DNA from: Burkholderia sp. MS389 | GTDB lineage: Bacteria; Pseudomonadota; Gammaproteobacteria; Burkholderiales; Burkholderiaceae | NCBI RefSeq assembly: GCF_016899425.1 | Contig: NZ_CP045995.1 | Coordinates: forward strand, 1,984,001 to 2,048,000 | Direction of reading: 5' to 3' | DNA: 64,000 nucleotides | Notes under the pieces: generated by a model | What the model was told of the DNA's origin: nothing | Database searches by the model: none | What the model saw: the letters and a program-made list of their open reading frames with translations, nothing else | Shown: positions 44,735 through 54,632 of the stretch, in pieces | Layout: the number at the start of each line of letters is the position of its first letter | How positions within the stretch are numbered: position 1 is the first letter of the stretch | Position numbers and translations under genes: made by a program

Positions 44735-45346
44735 TCAGCGATGGATCACGATCAGCAATGCCCGCGCTTCGGCCTTGCCGGGATTGCGGATCGCATGCGG
44801 CTCGTCGGCCGGGTAGCGCGCGGTGTCGCCCGTCTTCAGCCGGCGGCTGGCCGCGGCGGCCTCGATTTCCATCGCGCCCTGCAGCACGGTGAGGTGCTCG
44901 CGCGTGCCGGGTTCGTGCGCGTTCGATACCAGTGCGCCGCCGCCCGGCAGCGTCAACTCGTACCACTCGAACTTGCCGGCGAGGTCGATCGGGCCCCATA
45001 CGCGCAACTGGTACCGGCCGTCGTGGCCGGCGAGCGTCGGAATGTCGTGCGGGCCGTCCACGCGGATCGTCTCGGGCGCCTTCGGCTGCGAAAACAGTTC
45101 GTCGAGCGTGATGCCGAGCGCGTTCGTCAGCCGCCATGCGACGGCGATCGTCGGGTTGGCCTTGTCGCGTTCGATCTCGGAGAGCATCGATTTCGATACG
45201 CCGGCTGCGCGCGACAGGTCGTCGAGCGTCAGCTTGCGCTCGTTGCGCAGCCGCTGGATCTGCTCGCCGACGCGCGGCGGAGTCGCGGCCGGTGGTTGCG
45301 GGGCGGCGTCGGCGGGCGTGCGCCGCGATCCGGAGGAACTTGCCAT
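44735..45346 (-). CDS. XRE-family regulator with cupin domain
   Basis: A 203-residue regulator. The lambda-repressor-type HTH spans about residues 27-85 (RLRNERKLTLDDLSRAAGVS, then KSMLSEIERDKANPTI), and a cupin domain occupies the C-terminal half (PGTREHLTVLQGAMEIEAAA, DEPHAIRNPGKAEARALLIV). Cupin-XRE proteins sense small molecules, often amino acids or polyamines. It is divergent from kbl-tdh and probably controls threonine breakdown. The intergenic region carries a TTCGA-N4-TCGAA dyad. Confidence 0.9.
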   Translation of the reverse strand: MASSSGSRRTPADAAPQPPAATPPRVGEQIQRLRNERKLTLDDLSRAAGVSKSMLSEIERDKANPTIAVAWRLTNALGITLDELFSQPKAPETIRVDGPHDIPTLAGHDGRYQLRVWGPIDLAGKFEWYELTLPGGGALVSNAHEPGTREHLTVLQGAMEIEAAAASRRLKTGDTARYPADEPHAIRNPGKAEARALLIVIHR

Positions 45347-45370
45347 TTGGATTCCGTTCGCTTAGAGTTG

Positions 45371-45384
45371 TTCGATATTTCGAA
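45371..45384. promoter_or_regulatory. Dyad in the XRE-cupin/kbl divergent promoter
   Basis: TTCGATATTTCGAA is a TTCGA-N4-TCGAA inverted repeat 25 bp before the XRE gene. A related TTCTAGTTCGGAA follows directly. This is a likely operator for the XRE-cupin protein. Confidence 0.5.
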
Positions 45385-45504
45385 TTCTAGTTCGGAATAT
45401 AGGATAAATGCGGTCAACCGAACGACCGACTATAACAGTAGCAAGCCGTTGCGCCGCCACGAGCCGTGCGCCGCGGAATGCGAAACCCTGTCAGGAGCTT
45501 TGCG

Positions 45505-46704
45505 ATGCGTGATGCCTTTCTCGCCCAGGTGCGCGGGACGCTCGACCAGATCCGCGCGGACGGTTTTTACAAGACCGAGCGCGAGATCGCGAGTCCCCAG
45601 GCGGCAGCCGTGCGGCTCGCCGGCGGCGCCGGCGTGCTCAATTTCTGCGCGAACAACTATCTGGGTCTGGCGAACGATCCGCGGCTGATCGACGCGGCCA
45701 AGGCCGGCCTCGACCAGGACGGCTTCGGCATGGCGTCGGTGCGCTTCATCTGCGGCACGCAAACCGTCCACAAGCAACTGGAAAGCGCGCTGGCCGCGTT
45801 TCTCGGCACCGAGGACAGCATCCTCTATTCGAGCTGCTTCGACGCGAACGGCGGGCTGTTCGAGACGCTGCTCGACGAGAACGACGCGGTGATCAGCGAC
45901 GAGCTGAATCACGCGAGCATCATCGACGGCATTCGCCTGTGCAAGGCGAAGCGCTTTCGCTACAAGAACAACGATCTGTCCGACCTCGAGGCGAAGCTCA
46001 AGGAAGCCGATGCCGCGGGTGCGCGCCACAAGCTGATCGCGACCGACGGCGTGTTCTCGATGGACGGCATCATCGCCGATCTGAAAGGCATCTGCGATCT
46101 CGCCGATCGCTACGGCGCGCTCGTGATGGTCGACGATTCGCATGCGGTCGGCTTCATCGGCACGCACGGTCGCGGCACGCCCGAGCATTGCGGCGTCGAA
46201 GGCCGCGTGGACATCATCACCGGCACGCTCGGCAAGGCGCTCGGCGGCGCGTCGGGCGGCTATGTCGCCGCGCGGCGCGAGGTGATCGAGCTGCTGCGCC
46301 AGCGCTCGCGTCCGTATCTGTTCTCGAACACGCTCACGCCGAGCATCGCCGCGGCATCGCTGAAGGTGCTCGAACTGCTCGGCAGCGACGAAGGCGCGAA
46401 GCTGCGCGAGCGCGTGCGCGAGAACGGCGCGCAGTTCCGCAAGCAGATGACCGAAGCCGGCTTCACGCTCGTGCCCGGCGCGCATCCGATCATTCCGGTG
46501 ATGCTCGGCGACGCGCAGCTCGCGACGAACATGGCCGACAAGCTGCTCGGCGAAGGCGTCTACGTGATCGGCTTCTCGTTCCCCGTGGTGCCGCGCGGCC
46601 GGGCGCGCATCCGCACGCAGATGAGCGCCGCGCATACGCCCGAACAGATCGACCAGACGGTCGCCGCGTTCGTGCGTGTCGGCAAGTCGCTTGGCATCAT
46701 CTGA
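45505..46704 (+). CDS. kbl: 2-amino-3-ketobutyrate CoA ligase (glycine C-acetyltransferase)
   Basis: A 399-residue PLP enzyme of the alpha-oxoamine synthase family that cleaves 2-amino-3-ketobutyrate with CoA to glycine and acetyl-CoA. Landmarks are the N-terminal [20 protein letters not shown] segment, the cofactor Asp in [20 protein letters not shown], and the PLP-binding Lys in [22 protein letters not shown] lies seven bases before the ATG at 45505. tdh follows after 13 bp, and together they form the threonine-to-glycine pathway. Confidence 0.97.
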   Translation: MRDAFLAQVRGTLDQIRADGFYKTEREIASPQAAAVRLAGGAGVLNFCANNYLGLANDPRLIDAAKAGLDQDGFGMASVRFICGTQTVHKQLESALAAFLGTEDSILYSSCFDANGGLFETLLDENDAVISDELNHASIIDGIRLCKAKRFRYKNNDLSDLEAKLKEADAAGARHKLIATDGVFSMDGIIADLKGICDLADRYGALVMVDDSHAVGFIGTHGRGTPEHCGVEGRVDIITGTLGKALGGASGGYVAARREVIELLRQRSRPYLFSNTLTPSIAAASLKVLELLGSDEGAKLRERVRENGAQFRKQMTEAGFTLVPGAHPIIPVMLGDAQLATNMADKLLGEGVYVIGFSFPVVPRGRARIRTQMSAAHTPEQIDQTVAAFVRVGKSLGII

Positions 46705-46717
46705 CGGAGGCGCGACC

Positions 46718-47746
46718 ATGAAAGCACTGGCAAAGCTCGAACGCGGCCCCGGCCTCACGCTCACGCGCGTGAAGCGCCCCGAAGTCGGCCACAACGACGT
46801 GCTGATCAAGATCCGCCGCACGGCGATCTGCGGCACCGACATCCATATCTGGAAGTGGGACGACTGGGCGCAGAAGACGATTCCGGTGCCGATGCACGTC
46901 GGCCACGAATATGTCGGCGAGATCGTCGAGATGGGGCAGGAAGTGCGCGGCTTCGCGATCGGCGATCGCGTGTCCGGCGAAGGGCACATCACCTGCGGTT
47001 TCTGCCGCAACTGTCGCGCCGGGCGCCGGCATCTGTGCCGCAACACGGTGGGCGTCGGCGTGAACCGCGAAGGCGCGTTCGCCGAATACCTGGCGATTCC
47101 GGCGTTCAACGCGTTCAAGATTCCGCCGGAGATCTCCGACGATCTCGCGTCGATCTTCGATCCTTTCGGCAACGCGACGCACACGGCGCTGTCGTTCAAC
47201 CTCGTCGGCGAAGACGTGCTGATCACCGGCGCGGGCCCGATCGGCATCATGGCCGTCGCGATCGCGAAGCACGTCGGCGCGCGCAACGTCGTCATTACCG
47301 ACATCAACGACTATCGGCTGGAGCTCGCGCGCAAGATGGGCGCGACGCGCGCGGTCAACGTCGCACGCGAGTCGCTGCGCGACGTGATGGCCGACCTGCA
47401 CATGACCGAAGGCTTCGACGTCGGTCTCGAGATGTCCGGCGTGCCGAGCGCGTTCACGAGCCTGCTCGAGGCGATGAACCACGGCGGCAAGGTTGCGCTG
47501 CTCGGCATCCCGCCCGCGCAGACGGCGATCGACTGGAACCAGGTGATCTTCAAGGGGCTCGAGATCAAGGGCATCTACGGCCGCGAGATGTTCGAGACCT
47601 GGTACAAGATGGTCGCGATGCTGCAGAGCGGCCTCGACCTGTCGCCGATCATCACGCATCGCTTCGCGGCCGACGATTACGAGCAAGGCTTCGCCGCGAT
47701 GCTGTCCGGCGAAAGCGGCAAGGTGATTCTCGACTGGACCGTCTGA
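46718..47746 (+). CDS. tdh: L-threonine 3-dehydrogenase
   Basis: A 342-residue zinc alcohol-dehydrogenase family enzyme that oxidises threonine to 2-amino-3-ketobutyrate. The catalytic zinc site uses the Cys in [15 protein letters not shown] and GHEYVGEI. Structural zinc cysteines are in [15 protein letters not shown]. The NAD Rossmann motif is [14 protein letters not shown]. Length and residues match E. coli Tdh. GGAGG precedes the ATG. It is the second gene of the kbl-tdh operon and is followed by a terminator. Confidence 0.97.
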   Translation: MKALAKLERGPGLTLTRVKRPEVGHNDVLIKIRRTAICGTDIHIWKWDDWAQKTIPVPMHVGHEYVGEIVEMGQEVRGFAIGDRVSGEGHITCGFCRNCRAGRRHLCRNTVGVGVNREGAFAEYLAIPAFNAFKIPPEISDDLASIFDPFGNATHTALSFNLVGEDVLITGAGPIGIMAVAIAKHVGARNVVITDINDYRLELARKMGATRAVNVARESLRDVMADLHMTEGFDVGLEMSGVPSAFTSLLEAMNHGGKVALLGIPPAQTAIDWNQVIFKGLEIKGIYGREMFETWYKMVAMLQSGLDLSPIITHRFAADDYEQGFAAMLSGESGKVILDWTV

Positions 47747-47764
47747 GTCGGGGGGCGACAGAGC

Positions 47765-47801
47765 CGGGGCGGCGCGGCACGTTGGCCGGCTGCCCCGTTT
47801 T
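47765..47801 (+). terminator. Terminator after tdh
   Basis: Imperfect GC-rich stem (CGGGGCGGC... / ...GGCTGCCCCG) followed by TTTTCGTTT, about 20 bp after the tdh stop. Confidence 0.65.
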
Positions 47802-47853
47802 CGTTTGCACACGCACGCACCGTCGTGCATCGAAACGCGTGATTCAACGCTTG

Positions 47854-47871
47854 AGGTGAGGTTATTCGGGA
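47854..47871 (-). repeat. Outlying iteron, inverted relative to the origin
   Basis: AGGTGAGGTTATTCGGGA; its complement matches the origin iteron, 6.5 kb from the end of the array. Confidence 0.75.
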
Positions 47872-48227
47872 GCGGTGTTCGCGCGCCGAATCGTCGCACG
47901 ATCCCGCATAGGTGACGTGCAATGGCAGATTCGCTTCACCTATCGGCAGCCGCTTCGCTTCTCGCCGTCACGCTATTCGGTGCTCGTTTTTCCTCTTCCA
48001 TGCACTTCCCCGCTTCGTTTGGCGCGCGAGCGTTCGCCCGCAACCTTAGGCGGCATCGTACCGACCCGGAACATCAACCGTGAGCCGCATGCAGCGCTGC
48101 GACTCACTGAGACGAAGCGCGATCGGCCTCGACCGGTGCGCGACCCCCACTTGATCCGTTCACCCTCGAATCCGCGCGGATCGCGCTGAAGGCTCAGCGC
48201 GACGAGCCGGCGCTTCGCGCGAGATTC

Positions 48228-48254
48228 AGCCCTCCCACCGGCAGGGCTTTTTTC
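48228..48254 (+). terminator. Orphan terminator-like hairpin
   Basis: AGCCCT / AGGGCT arms around a 9-base loop, followed by a run of six T. No gene on the plus strand ends nearby (tdh stops 480 bp upstream and has its own terminator). Confidence 0.5.
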
Positions 48255-48273
48255 ATCCGGGTATTGACGACGG

Positions 48274-48287
48274 AGAACGATCGTTCT
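48274..48287. promoter_or_regulatory. Palindromic operator before the TetR gene
   Basis: AGAACGATCGTTCT is a perfect 14-bp palindrome 11 bp before the ATG, a typical TetR self-repression site. Confidence 0.65.
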
Positions 48288-48298
48288 ACCGTAAACCG

Positions 48299-48904
48299 AT
48301 GAACACACCTCTCGACTCCTCCGGCGAACCGGGCGTTCGCGACCGGCTGCTCGACGCGGCCGAAGCGCTGATCTATTCGGGCGGCATCCATGCGACCGGC
48401 GTCGATGCGATCGTCAAGCGATCCGGCGCGGCGCGAAAGAGCTTTTATTCGCATTTCGAATCGAAAGAGGCACTGGTCGTCGCCGCGCTCGAACGTCGCG
48501 ACGCGCGCTGGATGCGCTGGTTCGTCGACGCCACGCTGGCGCGCGGCCACGCGCCGCGCGCGCAACTGCTCGGCATGTTCGACGTGCTGCGCGACTGGTT
48601 CGGGCAGCCCGACTTTCACGGCTGCGCGTTCCTGAATGCGTCGGGCGAGATATCCGACGCCGACGATCCGGTGCGCGTCGTCGCCCGCATGCACAAGGCA
48701 CGCCTGCTGGCATTCGTGCGCGAGCGCTTCGACGCCTACGCCGACGAAACCGGCGTCGCGCGCCGCGGGCTCGCACGCCTCGCACGTCAGTGGCTCGTGC
48801 TGATCGACGGCGCGATCGGCGTGGCGCTCGTCAGTGGCGATGCAAACGCCGCGCGCGATGCGCACGCGACGGCTGAACTGCTGCTCGATACCGTATCGCG
48901 GTAG
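48299..48904 (+). CDS. TetR-family regulator
   Basis: A 201-residue TetR/AcrR regulator. The N-terminal HTH ([20 protein letters not shown], then [20 protein letters not shown]) is followed by an all-helical ligand domain with a C-terminal TetR_C-like part ([20 protein letters not shown]). A perfect palindrome just upstream suggests it represses itself. The NTF2-like protein gene follows after 64 bp and is probably the controlled gene. Confidence 0.9.
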   Translation: MNTPLDSSGEPGVRDRLLDAAEALIYSGGIHATGVDAIVKRSGAARKSFYSHFESKEALVVAALERRDARWMRWFVDATLARGHAPRAQLLGMFDVLRDWFGQPDFHGCAFLNASGEISDADDPVRVVARMHKARLLAFVRERFDAYADETGVARRGLARLARQWLVLIDGAIGVALVSGDANAARDAHATAELLLDTVSR

Positions 48905-48968
48905 CCGACGCAGCGAATCCGAACCGGCTGCGTGCGTTCGCAGCCAGAACCCTGAACAGGAGCAATCC

Positions 48969-49448
48969 ATGTCCGCTTCCCCCGAAGTTCGTCCGCCCGT
49001 TCCGCCCTTCACGCTTGAAACGGCGCGCCAGAAAGTGCGCGCCGCCGAGGACGGGTGGAACACGCGCGATCCGCAACGCGTGTCGCTCGCCTATACGCCG
49101 CAAAGCCGCTGGCGCAACCGCGCGGAATTCGTGACGGGCCGCGACGAGATCGTCGCGCTGCTGCAGCGGAAGTGGGCGCGCGAACTCGACTACCGGCTGA
49201 TCAAGGAGCTGTGGGCGTTCGACGGCAATCGCATCGCGGTGCGCTTTGCGTACGAGTGGCATGACGATGCCGGCAACTGGTTCCGTTCGTACGGCAACGA
49301 GAATTGGGAGTTCGACGAAAACGGCCTGATGGCGCATCGTCACGCGAGCATCAACGATCTGCCGATTCGCGAGGCGGACCGTCTTTATCACTGGCCGCTC
49401 GGCCGTCGTCCGGACGATCATCCGGGGCTGTCCGACCTCGGGCTGTGA
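48969..49448 (+). CDS. NTF2-like protein of the DUF1348 family
   Basis: A 159-residue protein with the marks of DUF1348 (nuclear transport factor 2-like): [59 protein letters not shown] and [20 protein letters not shown]. The fold forms a cone-shaped pocket, and the function of the family is unknown. It lies directly after the TetR gene, with AGGAGC before the ATG, so it is likely induced by the TetR ligand. Confidence 0.9.
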   Translation: MSASPEVRPPVPPFTLETARQKVRAAEDGWNTRDPQRVSLAYTPQSRWRNRAEFVTGRDEIVALLQRKWARELDYRLIKELWAFDGNRIAVRFAYEWHDDAGNWFRSYGNENWEFDENGLMAHRHASINDLPIREADRLYHWPLGRRPDDHPGLSDLGL

Positions 49449-49920
49449 TGCTCGCGCACATTCGAAGGAGCGGCGAACGCATCAGCGGAGGTTCAATGGT
49501 GAGGAAATTCGGGAGCCTTCCGCTGAAGGTGAGATTTTTCGGGACGAGGTGAAATGTCGCGTCGAACTGTGTGCGTTGAACAGGTCGACGCGACATCGCA
49601 CGGGTAAAGCGGTGCATACGTCGACGTGCAGCGGTGTGCGTCACCGTGCGATGCATTTCACCGATCGTGTCGAAGCGATCGTGCATTGACGATCGGTGTG
49701 CGCGAGCGACACGTGCAACTCATCGATCGGATCATCTTTCGGCTTGCGATGAAAAACCGCGCAAGCAGTGCGCGTTGCGATGCGTTGTTGCTCACCGCTC
49801 GACTTCACGCCGACGCATCGGCGGAGTCCGCTAACGTGCGCGACCGCATCGTGCGTCGCTCGCCGCAGACCGATTCACGAAGCGCCGCCCGGCGCGCGCG
49901 CCGGGCACGACCCTCGACCC
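49449..49920. other. Intergenic region with two outlying iterons
   Basis: About 470 bp without a supportable gene. The two iteron copies at 49497-49544 are its only clear content. The stretch 49560-49700 is rich in TCGACG and GTGCG words but has no open structure I recognise. Confidence 0.45.
49497..49544 (-). repeat. Two outlying iterons, inverted relative to the origin
   Basis: TGGTGAGGAAATTCGGGA (49497-49514) and AGGTGAGATTTTTCGGGA (49527-49544), 30 bp apart start to start. Both match the complement of the origin iteron. Confidence 0.78.
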
Positions 49921-51006
49921 TCAGCCCGCGATCCGCGCGGCGATCGCCTCGCCCACTTCCTGCGTGCCCGCGTTGCCGCCGAGATCGCGCGTACGCGGCC
50001 CCGTGCGCAGCACGTCCTCGATCGCGGCGACGATCGCATCGTGCGCGTCGCGTTCGCGGCCCGTGCCGTTGCCGAGGAAATCGAGCATCATCGCCGCCGA
50101 CCAGATCATCGCGACCGGATTCGCGATGTATTGCCCCGCGATGTCGGGCGCCGAACCGTGCACCGGTTCGAACAGCGACGGGAACGTGCGATCGGGGTTC
50201 AGGTTCGCCGACGGCGCGATGCCGATCGTGCCCGTACAGGCCGGCCCGAGATCCGACAGGATGTCGCCGAACAGGTTCGACGCGACGACGACGTCGAAGC
50301 GGTCCGGCTGCAGCACGAAGCGCGCGCACAGGATGTCGATGTGCTGCTTGTCGACCGCGATTTCCGGATAGCGTTCGGCCATCTCGGCCGCGCGCGCATC
50401 CCACCACGGCATGCTGATCGCGATGCCGTTGCTTTTGGTCGCGACGGTGACGCGCTTCGCGCGCCGCTGCGCGAGCTCGAACGCGAATTTCAGCACGCGC
50501 TCGGTGCCGTGCCGCGTGAAGATCGACTGCTGCATCACGACTTCGCGCTCGGTGCCTTCGAACATCGTGCCGCCGACCGACGAATATTCACCCTCGGTGT
50601 TCTCGCGCACGATCATGAAATCGATGTCGCCCGGGCGGCGGCCGGCGAGCGGCGACGGCACGCCGTCGAACAGGCGCGCGGGCCGCAGGTTGATGTACTG
50701 GTCGAATTCGCGGCGGAATTTCAGCAGCGAGCCCCACAGCGAAATGTGATCGGGCACCGTCGCCGGCCAGCCGACCGCGCCGAACAGGATCGCGTCCATG
50801 TCCGACAGCTGCGCTTTCCAGTCGTCCGGCATCATCGTGCCGTGCTGCGCGTAGTAGTCGCAGCTCGCCCAGTCGATCTCGACGAAGTCGAAGCGGATGC
50901 CGAAGCGCGCGGTCACGGCGGCGAGCGCGCGCAGGCCCTCGGGCATCACTTCGCGGCCGATGCCGTCGCCGGGGATCACGGCAATCCTGTAAGTCCTGTC
51001 GGTCAT
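49921..51006 (-). CDS. Tartrate dehydrogenase/decarboxylase or D-malate dehydrogenase
   Basis: A 361-residue enzyme of the isocitrate/isopropylmalate dehydrogenase family, TtuC/DmlA subgroup. It carries out NAD-dependent oxidative decarboxylation of D-malate or tartrate. Landmarks are IAVIPGDGIGREVMPEGLRA at the N-terminus, the substrate loop FMIVRENTEGEYSSVGG, the DVVVASNLFGDILSDLGP metal-binding segment and LFEPVHGSAPDIAGQ. A LysR gene is divergent from it, the arrangement of dmlA-dmlR in E. coli. Exact substrate preference is not decidable from sequence. Confidence 0.92.
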   Translation of the reverse strand: MTDRTYRIAVIPGDGIGREVMPEGLRALAAVTARFGIRFDFVEIDWASCDYYAQHGTMMPDDWKAQLSDMDAILFGAVGWPATVPDHISLWGSLLKFRREFDQYINLRPARLFDGVPSPLAGRRPGDIDFMIVRENTEGEYSSVGGTMFEGTEREVVMQQSIFTRHGTERVLKFAFELAQRRAKRVTVATKSNGIAISMPWWDARAAEMAERYPEIAVDKQHIDILCARFVLQPDRFDVVVASNLFGDILSDLGPACTGTIGIAPSANLNPDRTFPSLFEPVHGSAPDIAGQYIANPVAMIWSAAMMLDFLGNGTGRERDAHDAIVAAIEDVLRTGPRTRDLGGNAGTQEVGEAIAARIAG

Positions 51007-51121
51007 GCAAATCTCCTTGTCTGGTTGGCCGGCCGCCGGGAAGGCAACGGCCCGTCACGTCATTCTATTTATTTCCATCTGGATTAAAATCGCTCAAAAG
51101 TTAATCGACTTTCCACGAATC

Positions 51122-52045
51122 GTGAATAAATCGCCGAACCTCGACGACCTGCGCGTGTTCAGCCTGGTGGTCCGCCTCGCGAGCTTCAGCGCGGCCGCCG
51201 AGCAGCTCGCGGTGTCGCCCGCGTATGTCAGCAAGCGCGTCGCGATGCTCGAGGCGCAGCTCGGCACGCGCCTGCTGCATCGCTCGACGCGCCGCATGAC
51301 GGTCACCGAAGCCGGCGAACGCGTGTTCGCGCGCGCCGAAAAGATTCTGGACGACGTCGATCATCTCGTCGAGGACGTGTCGACCACGCGCACGGTGCCG
51401 CGCGGCACGTTGCGCATGTCGAGCAGCTTCGGCTTCGGCCGGCACGTCGTCGCGCCGGCGCTGCTCGACTTCAGCGCGCGCTATCCGCAACTGAACGTGC
51501 GGCTCGATCTGTTCGACCGGCTCGTCGATGTGGCCGGCGAAGGCTACGACCTCGACGTGCGCATCGGCGACGACATCGCCGATCACCTGATCGCGCGCCG
51601 GCTTGCCGCGAACCATCGCGTGCTGTGCGCATCGCCCGACTATCTCGCCCGCCGCGGGACGCCGCGGTCGCTCGCGGATCTGGCGTCGCACGACTGTCTC
51701 GCGATCAAGGAGCGCGATCATCCGTTCGGCGTATGGCGGCTGACCGTGCGCGGCGAAACGGCGACGGTGAAGGTCGGCGGCGCGCTGTCGACGAACCACG
51801 GCGAGGTGGCCGTGCAATGGGCGCTGGCCGGGCGCGGGATCGTGCTGCGCTCGATCTGGGAAGCCGGGCCGCTGATCGAGCGCGGTGCGTTGTGCCGCGT
51901 GCTGCCGGACGCGGTCCAGCCCGCGAACATCTGGGCCGTGTATCCGGAGCGCGTCGCGGCGTCGGCGAAGGTGCGCGTATGCGTGGATTTTCTGGTGGAG
52001 ACGCTGGCCGGCCTGAATGCCGCCGCGGGTGACGATACGGCCTGA
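51122..52045 (+). CDS. LysR-family regulator (DmlR-like)
   Basis: A 307-residue LysR regulator starting with GTG (MNKSPNLDDLRVFSLVVRLA). The HTH spans about residues 5-65 (ASFSAAAEQLAVSPAYVSKR, then VAMLEAQLGTRLLHRSTR), with the substrate-binding domain after it. It is divergent from the TtuC/DmlA-type dehydrogenase and most likely activates it in response to D-malate or tartrate. No ATG near the HTH start is available in frame, which supports the GTG. Confidence 0.9.
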   Translation: MNKSPNLDDLRVFSLVVRLASFSAAAEQLAVSPAYVSKRVAMLEAQLGTRLLHRSTRRMTVTEAGERVFARAEKILDDVDHLVEDVSTTRTVPRGTLRMSSSFGFGRHVVAPALLDFSARYPQLNVRLDLFDRLVDVAGEGYDLDVRIGDDIADHLIARRLAANHRVLCASPDYLARRGTPRSLADLASHDCLAIKERDHPFGVWRLTVRGETATVKVGGALSTNHGEVAVQWALAGRGIVLRSIWEAGPLIERGALCRVLPDAVQPANIWAVYPERVAASAKVRVCVDFLVETLAGLNAAAGDDTA

Positions 52046-52055
52046 AACCGGCTAA

Positions 52056-52073
52056 AGGTGAGCTTTTACGGGG
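52056..52073 (-). repeat. Outlying iteron, inverted relative to the origin
   Basis: AGGTGAGCTTTTACGGGG, one change from CGGGA at the end. It fills part of the 66-bp gap between the stops of the LysR gene and argC. Confidence 0.65.
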
Positions 52074-52111
52074 GGCATGCGCAGGCACCGTCGACGATGC
52101 CTGCGGGCGCG

Positions 52112-53053
52112 TCACGCCGCGTGTCGCGCACCGAGCATCAAGTCGAGATTCTGCACGGCGGCGCCGGATGCCCCTTTGCCGAGATTGTCGAACACGGCGG
52201 ACAGCAGCACCTGGCCGCCGTCTGCGTTGACGAACACGCCGAGCCGCAGGTCGTTGGTGCCGTTCAGCGTTTGCGGATCGAGATGCGTGGCCGCGCGTGT
52301 GTCCGCGAGTGGCATCACGTCGACGTGACGCGCGTCCGCGTAATGGTGCGCAAGACACGCATGCAGCCGCTCACCGGTCACCTCGGCCGGCAGCAGGCGC
52401 AGCTCGATCGGGATGGTGAGCACGATGCCTTGCCGATAGGCACCGTAGGCCGGCACGAAGAACGGACGGTGCGCGAGCCCCGCATGCTGCCGGATCTCGG
52501 GCACGTGCTTGTGCTCGAGCGCGAGGCCGTAGACCTGCAGCGGCAACGCGTGTGCGGCGGCGTCGCCCGATTCGAACGCGTCGACGGCGGCCCTTCCGCC
52601 GCCCGAGTAACCGGACACCGCGTGGATGCTCACCGGGTAGTCGCGCGGCAGCAGCCCGGCCTGCAGCAGCGGGCGCAGCAGGCCGATCGCGCCCGTCGGG
52701 TAGCAGCCCGGATTGGTCACGCGCTTCGCCTGCGCGATGTGTTGCGCTTGTCCGTCGGCCATCTCGGGAAAGCCGTAGACCCAGTCGGGCTGCGTGCGAT
52801 GGGCCGAACTCGCGTCGATTACGCGTACCGCCGGGTTCCGAATGAAGCCGACCGCTTCGCGTGCGGCCGCATCGGGCAGGCACAGGATCGCGATATCGCA
52901 CGCGTTGAGTGCGTCGGCGCGGCGGGCCGCGTCCTTGCGTTCGGCGGCGGGAAGCGTGAGCAGCCGCAGGTCGGTGCGCTCGCGCAGACGCGCGTGAATC
53001 TGCAACCCGGTCGTGCCCTGGTCGCCGTCGATGAAGACAGTGGGGAAGCTCAT
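52112..53053 (-). CDS. argC: N-acetyl-gamma-glutamyl-phosphate reductase, type 2
   Basis: A 313-residue ArgC of the shorter type-2 group. It reduces N-acetyl-glutamyl-5-phosphate in arginine synthesis. The NADP segment is [17 protein letters not shown], the catalytic Cys lies in [18 protein letters not shown], and the [15 protein letters not shown] loop follows. It is alone here, apart from other arg genes, and divergent from a LysR gene. A second argC on the main chromosome is common in this genus, so this may be a paralogue with a side role. Confidence 0.94.
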   Translation of the reverse strand: MSFPTVFIDGDQGTTGLQIHARLRERTDLRLLTLPAAERKDAARRADALNACDIAILCLPDAAAREAVGFIRNPAVRVIDASSAHRTQPDWVYGFPEMADGQAQHIAQAKRVTNPGCYPTGAIGLLRPLLQAGLLPRDYPVSIHAVSGYSGGGRAAVDAFESGDAAAHALPLQVYGLALEHKHVPEIRQHAGLAHRPFFVPAYGAYRQGIVLTIPIELRLLPAEVTGERLHACLAHHYADARHVDVMPLADTRAATHLDPQTLNGTNDLRLGVFVNADGGQVLLSAVFDNLGKGASGAAVQNLDLMLGARHAA

Positions 53054-53174
53054 GATGGTCGTGTGCGTCGCGTTCGGTCGTCGGGGGAAACCGTATCGTC
53101 CACCGAACGCCTAGAATAGGAAAAGTTGAATTTGCTGACCATCCGATTCAGCTTTTCTGAACGAGAGGTGTGTG

Positions 53175-54059
53175 ATGCGCGAGATCAGTCTGGACCGCCT
53201 GCGTACGCTGGTCGCGATCGCGGACCACGGATCCTTCGTGGCGGCGGCGCAATGGCTTCATCTCGCGCCGCCGACCGTCAGCCTGCATGTCGCCGAGCTG
53301 GAAAGCCGCATCGGCGCGCCGCTGCTGTCCCGCACGCGCGGCAACGTGCGTCCTTCGGTGATCGGCGAAGTGCTGGTGGAGCGGGCGCGGCGTCTGCTGG
53401 CGGAAGTCGAATCCACGCTGGACGACGTGCAGCGACAGGTGCAGGGGTTGACCGGGCGCGTCCGCCTCGGCGCATCGACCGGCGCGATCGCGCACCTGTT
53501 GCCGCAGGCGGTGGCCGGATTGCGCGCGCAGCATCCGGATATCGACGTGCAGATCGCGGTGCTCACGTCGCAGGACACGCTGGCGCGCCTTGCGCAAGGC
53601 ACGCTCGATGTCGGGCTGGTCGCGCTGCCGCAAGCGCCGGTCGCGGGGCTGTCGATCCACCCGTGGCGTCGCGATCCGGTGATGGCCTTCCTGCCCGCGG
53701 ACTGGCCGCTTCCGGCGCGTGTGACGTCCGCGTATCTGGCCGAGCGGCCGCTGATTCTCAACGATGCGACGACGCGCCTGTCGCGGCTCACGACCGAATG
53801 GTTCGCGCTCGGCGGCCACCGGCCCGAGCCGCGGATCGAACTCAACTACAACGACGCGATCAAGAGCCTGGTCGCCGCAGGATACGGCGCGACGCTGCTG
53901 CCGCATGAGGCGGGCGCGCCGCTGCCGGATGCGCGCATCGTGATGCGGCCGCTACGCCCGGCGTTGTGGCGTGAATTGGGGATTGCGCATCGAGCCGGCC
54001 CGGTCGAACGGGCGACGCAGCACGTGCTCGATGCGCTGCGGGCGCTCCGCGCGCGATAG
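53175..54059 (+). CDS. LysR-family regulator
   Basis: A 294-residue LysR regulator. The HTH (SLDRLRTLVAIADHGSFVAA, then PPTVSLHVAELESRIG) occupies residues 4-62, with an effector domain after it (RVRLGASTGAIAHLLPQAVA, VAAGYGATLLPHEAG). GAGAGG precedes the ATG at 53175; a GTG sits three bases earlier. It is divergent from argC, its likely neighbour target. Confidence 0.9.
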   Translation: MREISLDRLRTLVAIADHGSFVAAAQWLHLAPPTVSLHVAELESRIGAPLLSRTRGNVRPSVIGEVLVERARRLLAEVESTLDDVQRQVQGLTGRVRLGASTGAIAHLLPQAVAGLRAQHPDIDVQIAVLTSQDTLARLAQGTLDVGLVALPQAPVAGLSIHPWRRDPVMAFLPADWPLPARVTSAYLAERPLILNDATTRLSRLTTEWFALGGHRPEPRIELNYNDAIKSLVAAGYGATLLPHEAGAPLPDARIVMRPLRPALWRELGIAHRAGPVERATQHVLDALRALRAR

Positions 54060-54107
54060 CGTCCGTCGTGCGGCTGACGCGCGCGAGCCGTGCGGCCCAA
54101 CGCGCGT

Positions 54108-54572
54108 TCAGAGCCGGTTGTCCTTCGCGAGCGTGAGCACGCGCGCCCAGCGCTGCGCATCGCGCTTGTCCATCATCGGCAGCTTCCATTCGCCGCGCAC
54201 GGCGTCGCGCACGCGCACGACGAGATGCCAGCGGCCGTCGATCGGCGCGGCCTCGCAGCCGTCGAGCTGCGACAGCGTATAGCGGCCGTCCGCGCCATCA
54301 TGCGACAGCCACAGCAGCCCTTGCGTCGCGGACACGCGCAACTCGCCCCACGCGCGAAGCACGATATGCGTCCAGCCTTCTTCTTTCGTGTTCGGTGCGA
54401 TGTCGCGACGGCGCTTCAGCCACCACGCAATCAGCGCGATCAGGAGCGCGGCGGCCAGCACGGCGGCCGCGATCGCGACCGGCGGGCCGAACTGCGCGGC
54501 GATGACGTGAAACAGGTGAACGGCGCCCCAGCCCAGGGCGATGAGCGCGAGCAGCGCAATGAAAATCGGCAT
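54108..54572 (-). CDS. Membrane protein of unknown function
   Basis: A 154-residue protein with two membrane helices in the first 55 residues (PIFIALLALIALGWGAVHLF and PVAIAAAVLAAALLIALIAW), followed by a basic RRR stop-transfer and a cytoplasmic domain of about 95 residues (LSQLDGCEAAPIDGRWHLVV, KLPMMDKRDAQRWARVLTLA) that has some PH-like strand pattern. I do not recognise the family. It follows the patatin gene on the same strand after 60 bp. Confidence 0.75.
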   Translation of the reverse strand: MPIFIALLALIALGWGAVHLFHVIAAQFGPPVAIAAAVLAAALLIALIAWWLKRRRDIAPNTKEEGWTHIVLRAWGELRVSATQGLLWLSHDGADGRYTLSQLDGCEAAPIDGRWHLVVRVRDAVRGEWKLPMMDKRDAQRWARVLTLAKDNRL

Positions 54573-54632
54573 GTCGAATCGGAAAGGAGGACGGGCCGGC
54601 GCAGGCGGCGCGCCGGCCCGTGGCACACGGCA

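Larger units (their letters stand above)
47802..48298. other. Intergenic region with an outlying iteron and an orphan terminator
   Basis: About 500 bp without a supportable gene. It contains one inverted iteron copy near its left end, an isolated terminator-like hairpin near 48230 and a palindromic operator before the TetR gene. The middle (47900-48200) shows nothing I recognise. Confidence 0.45.
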
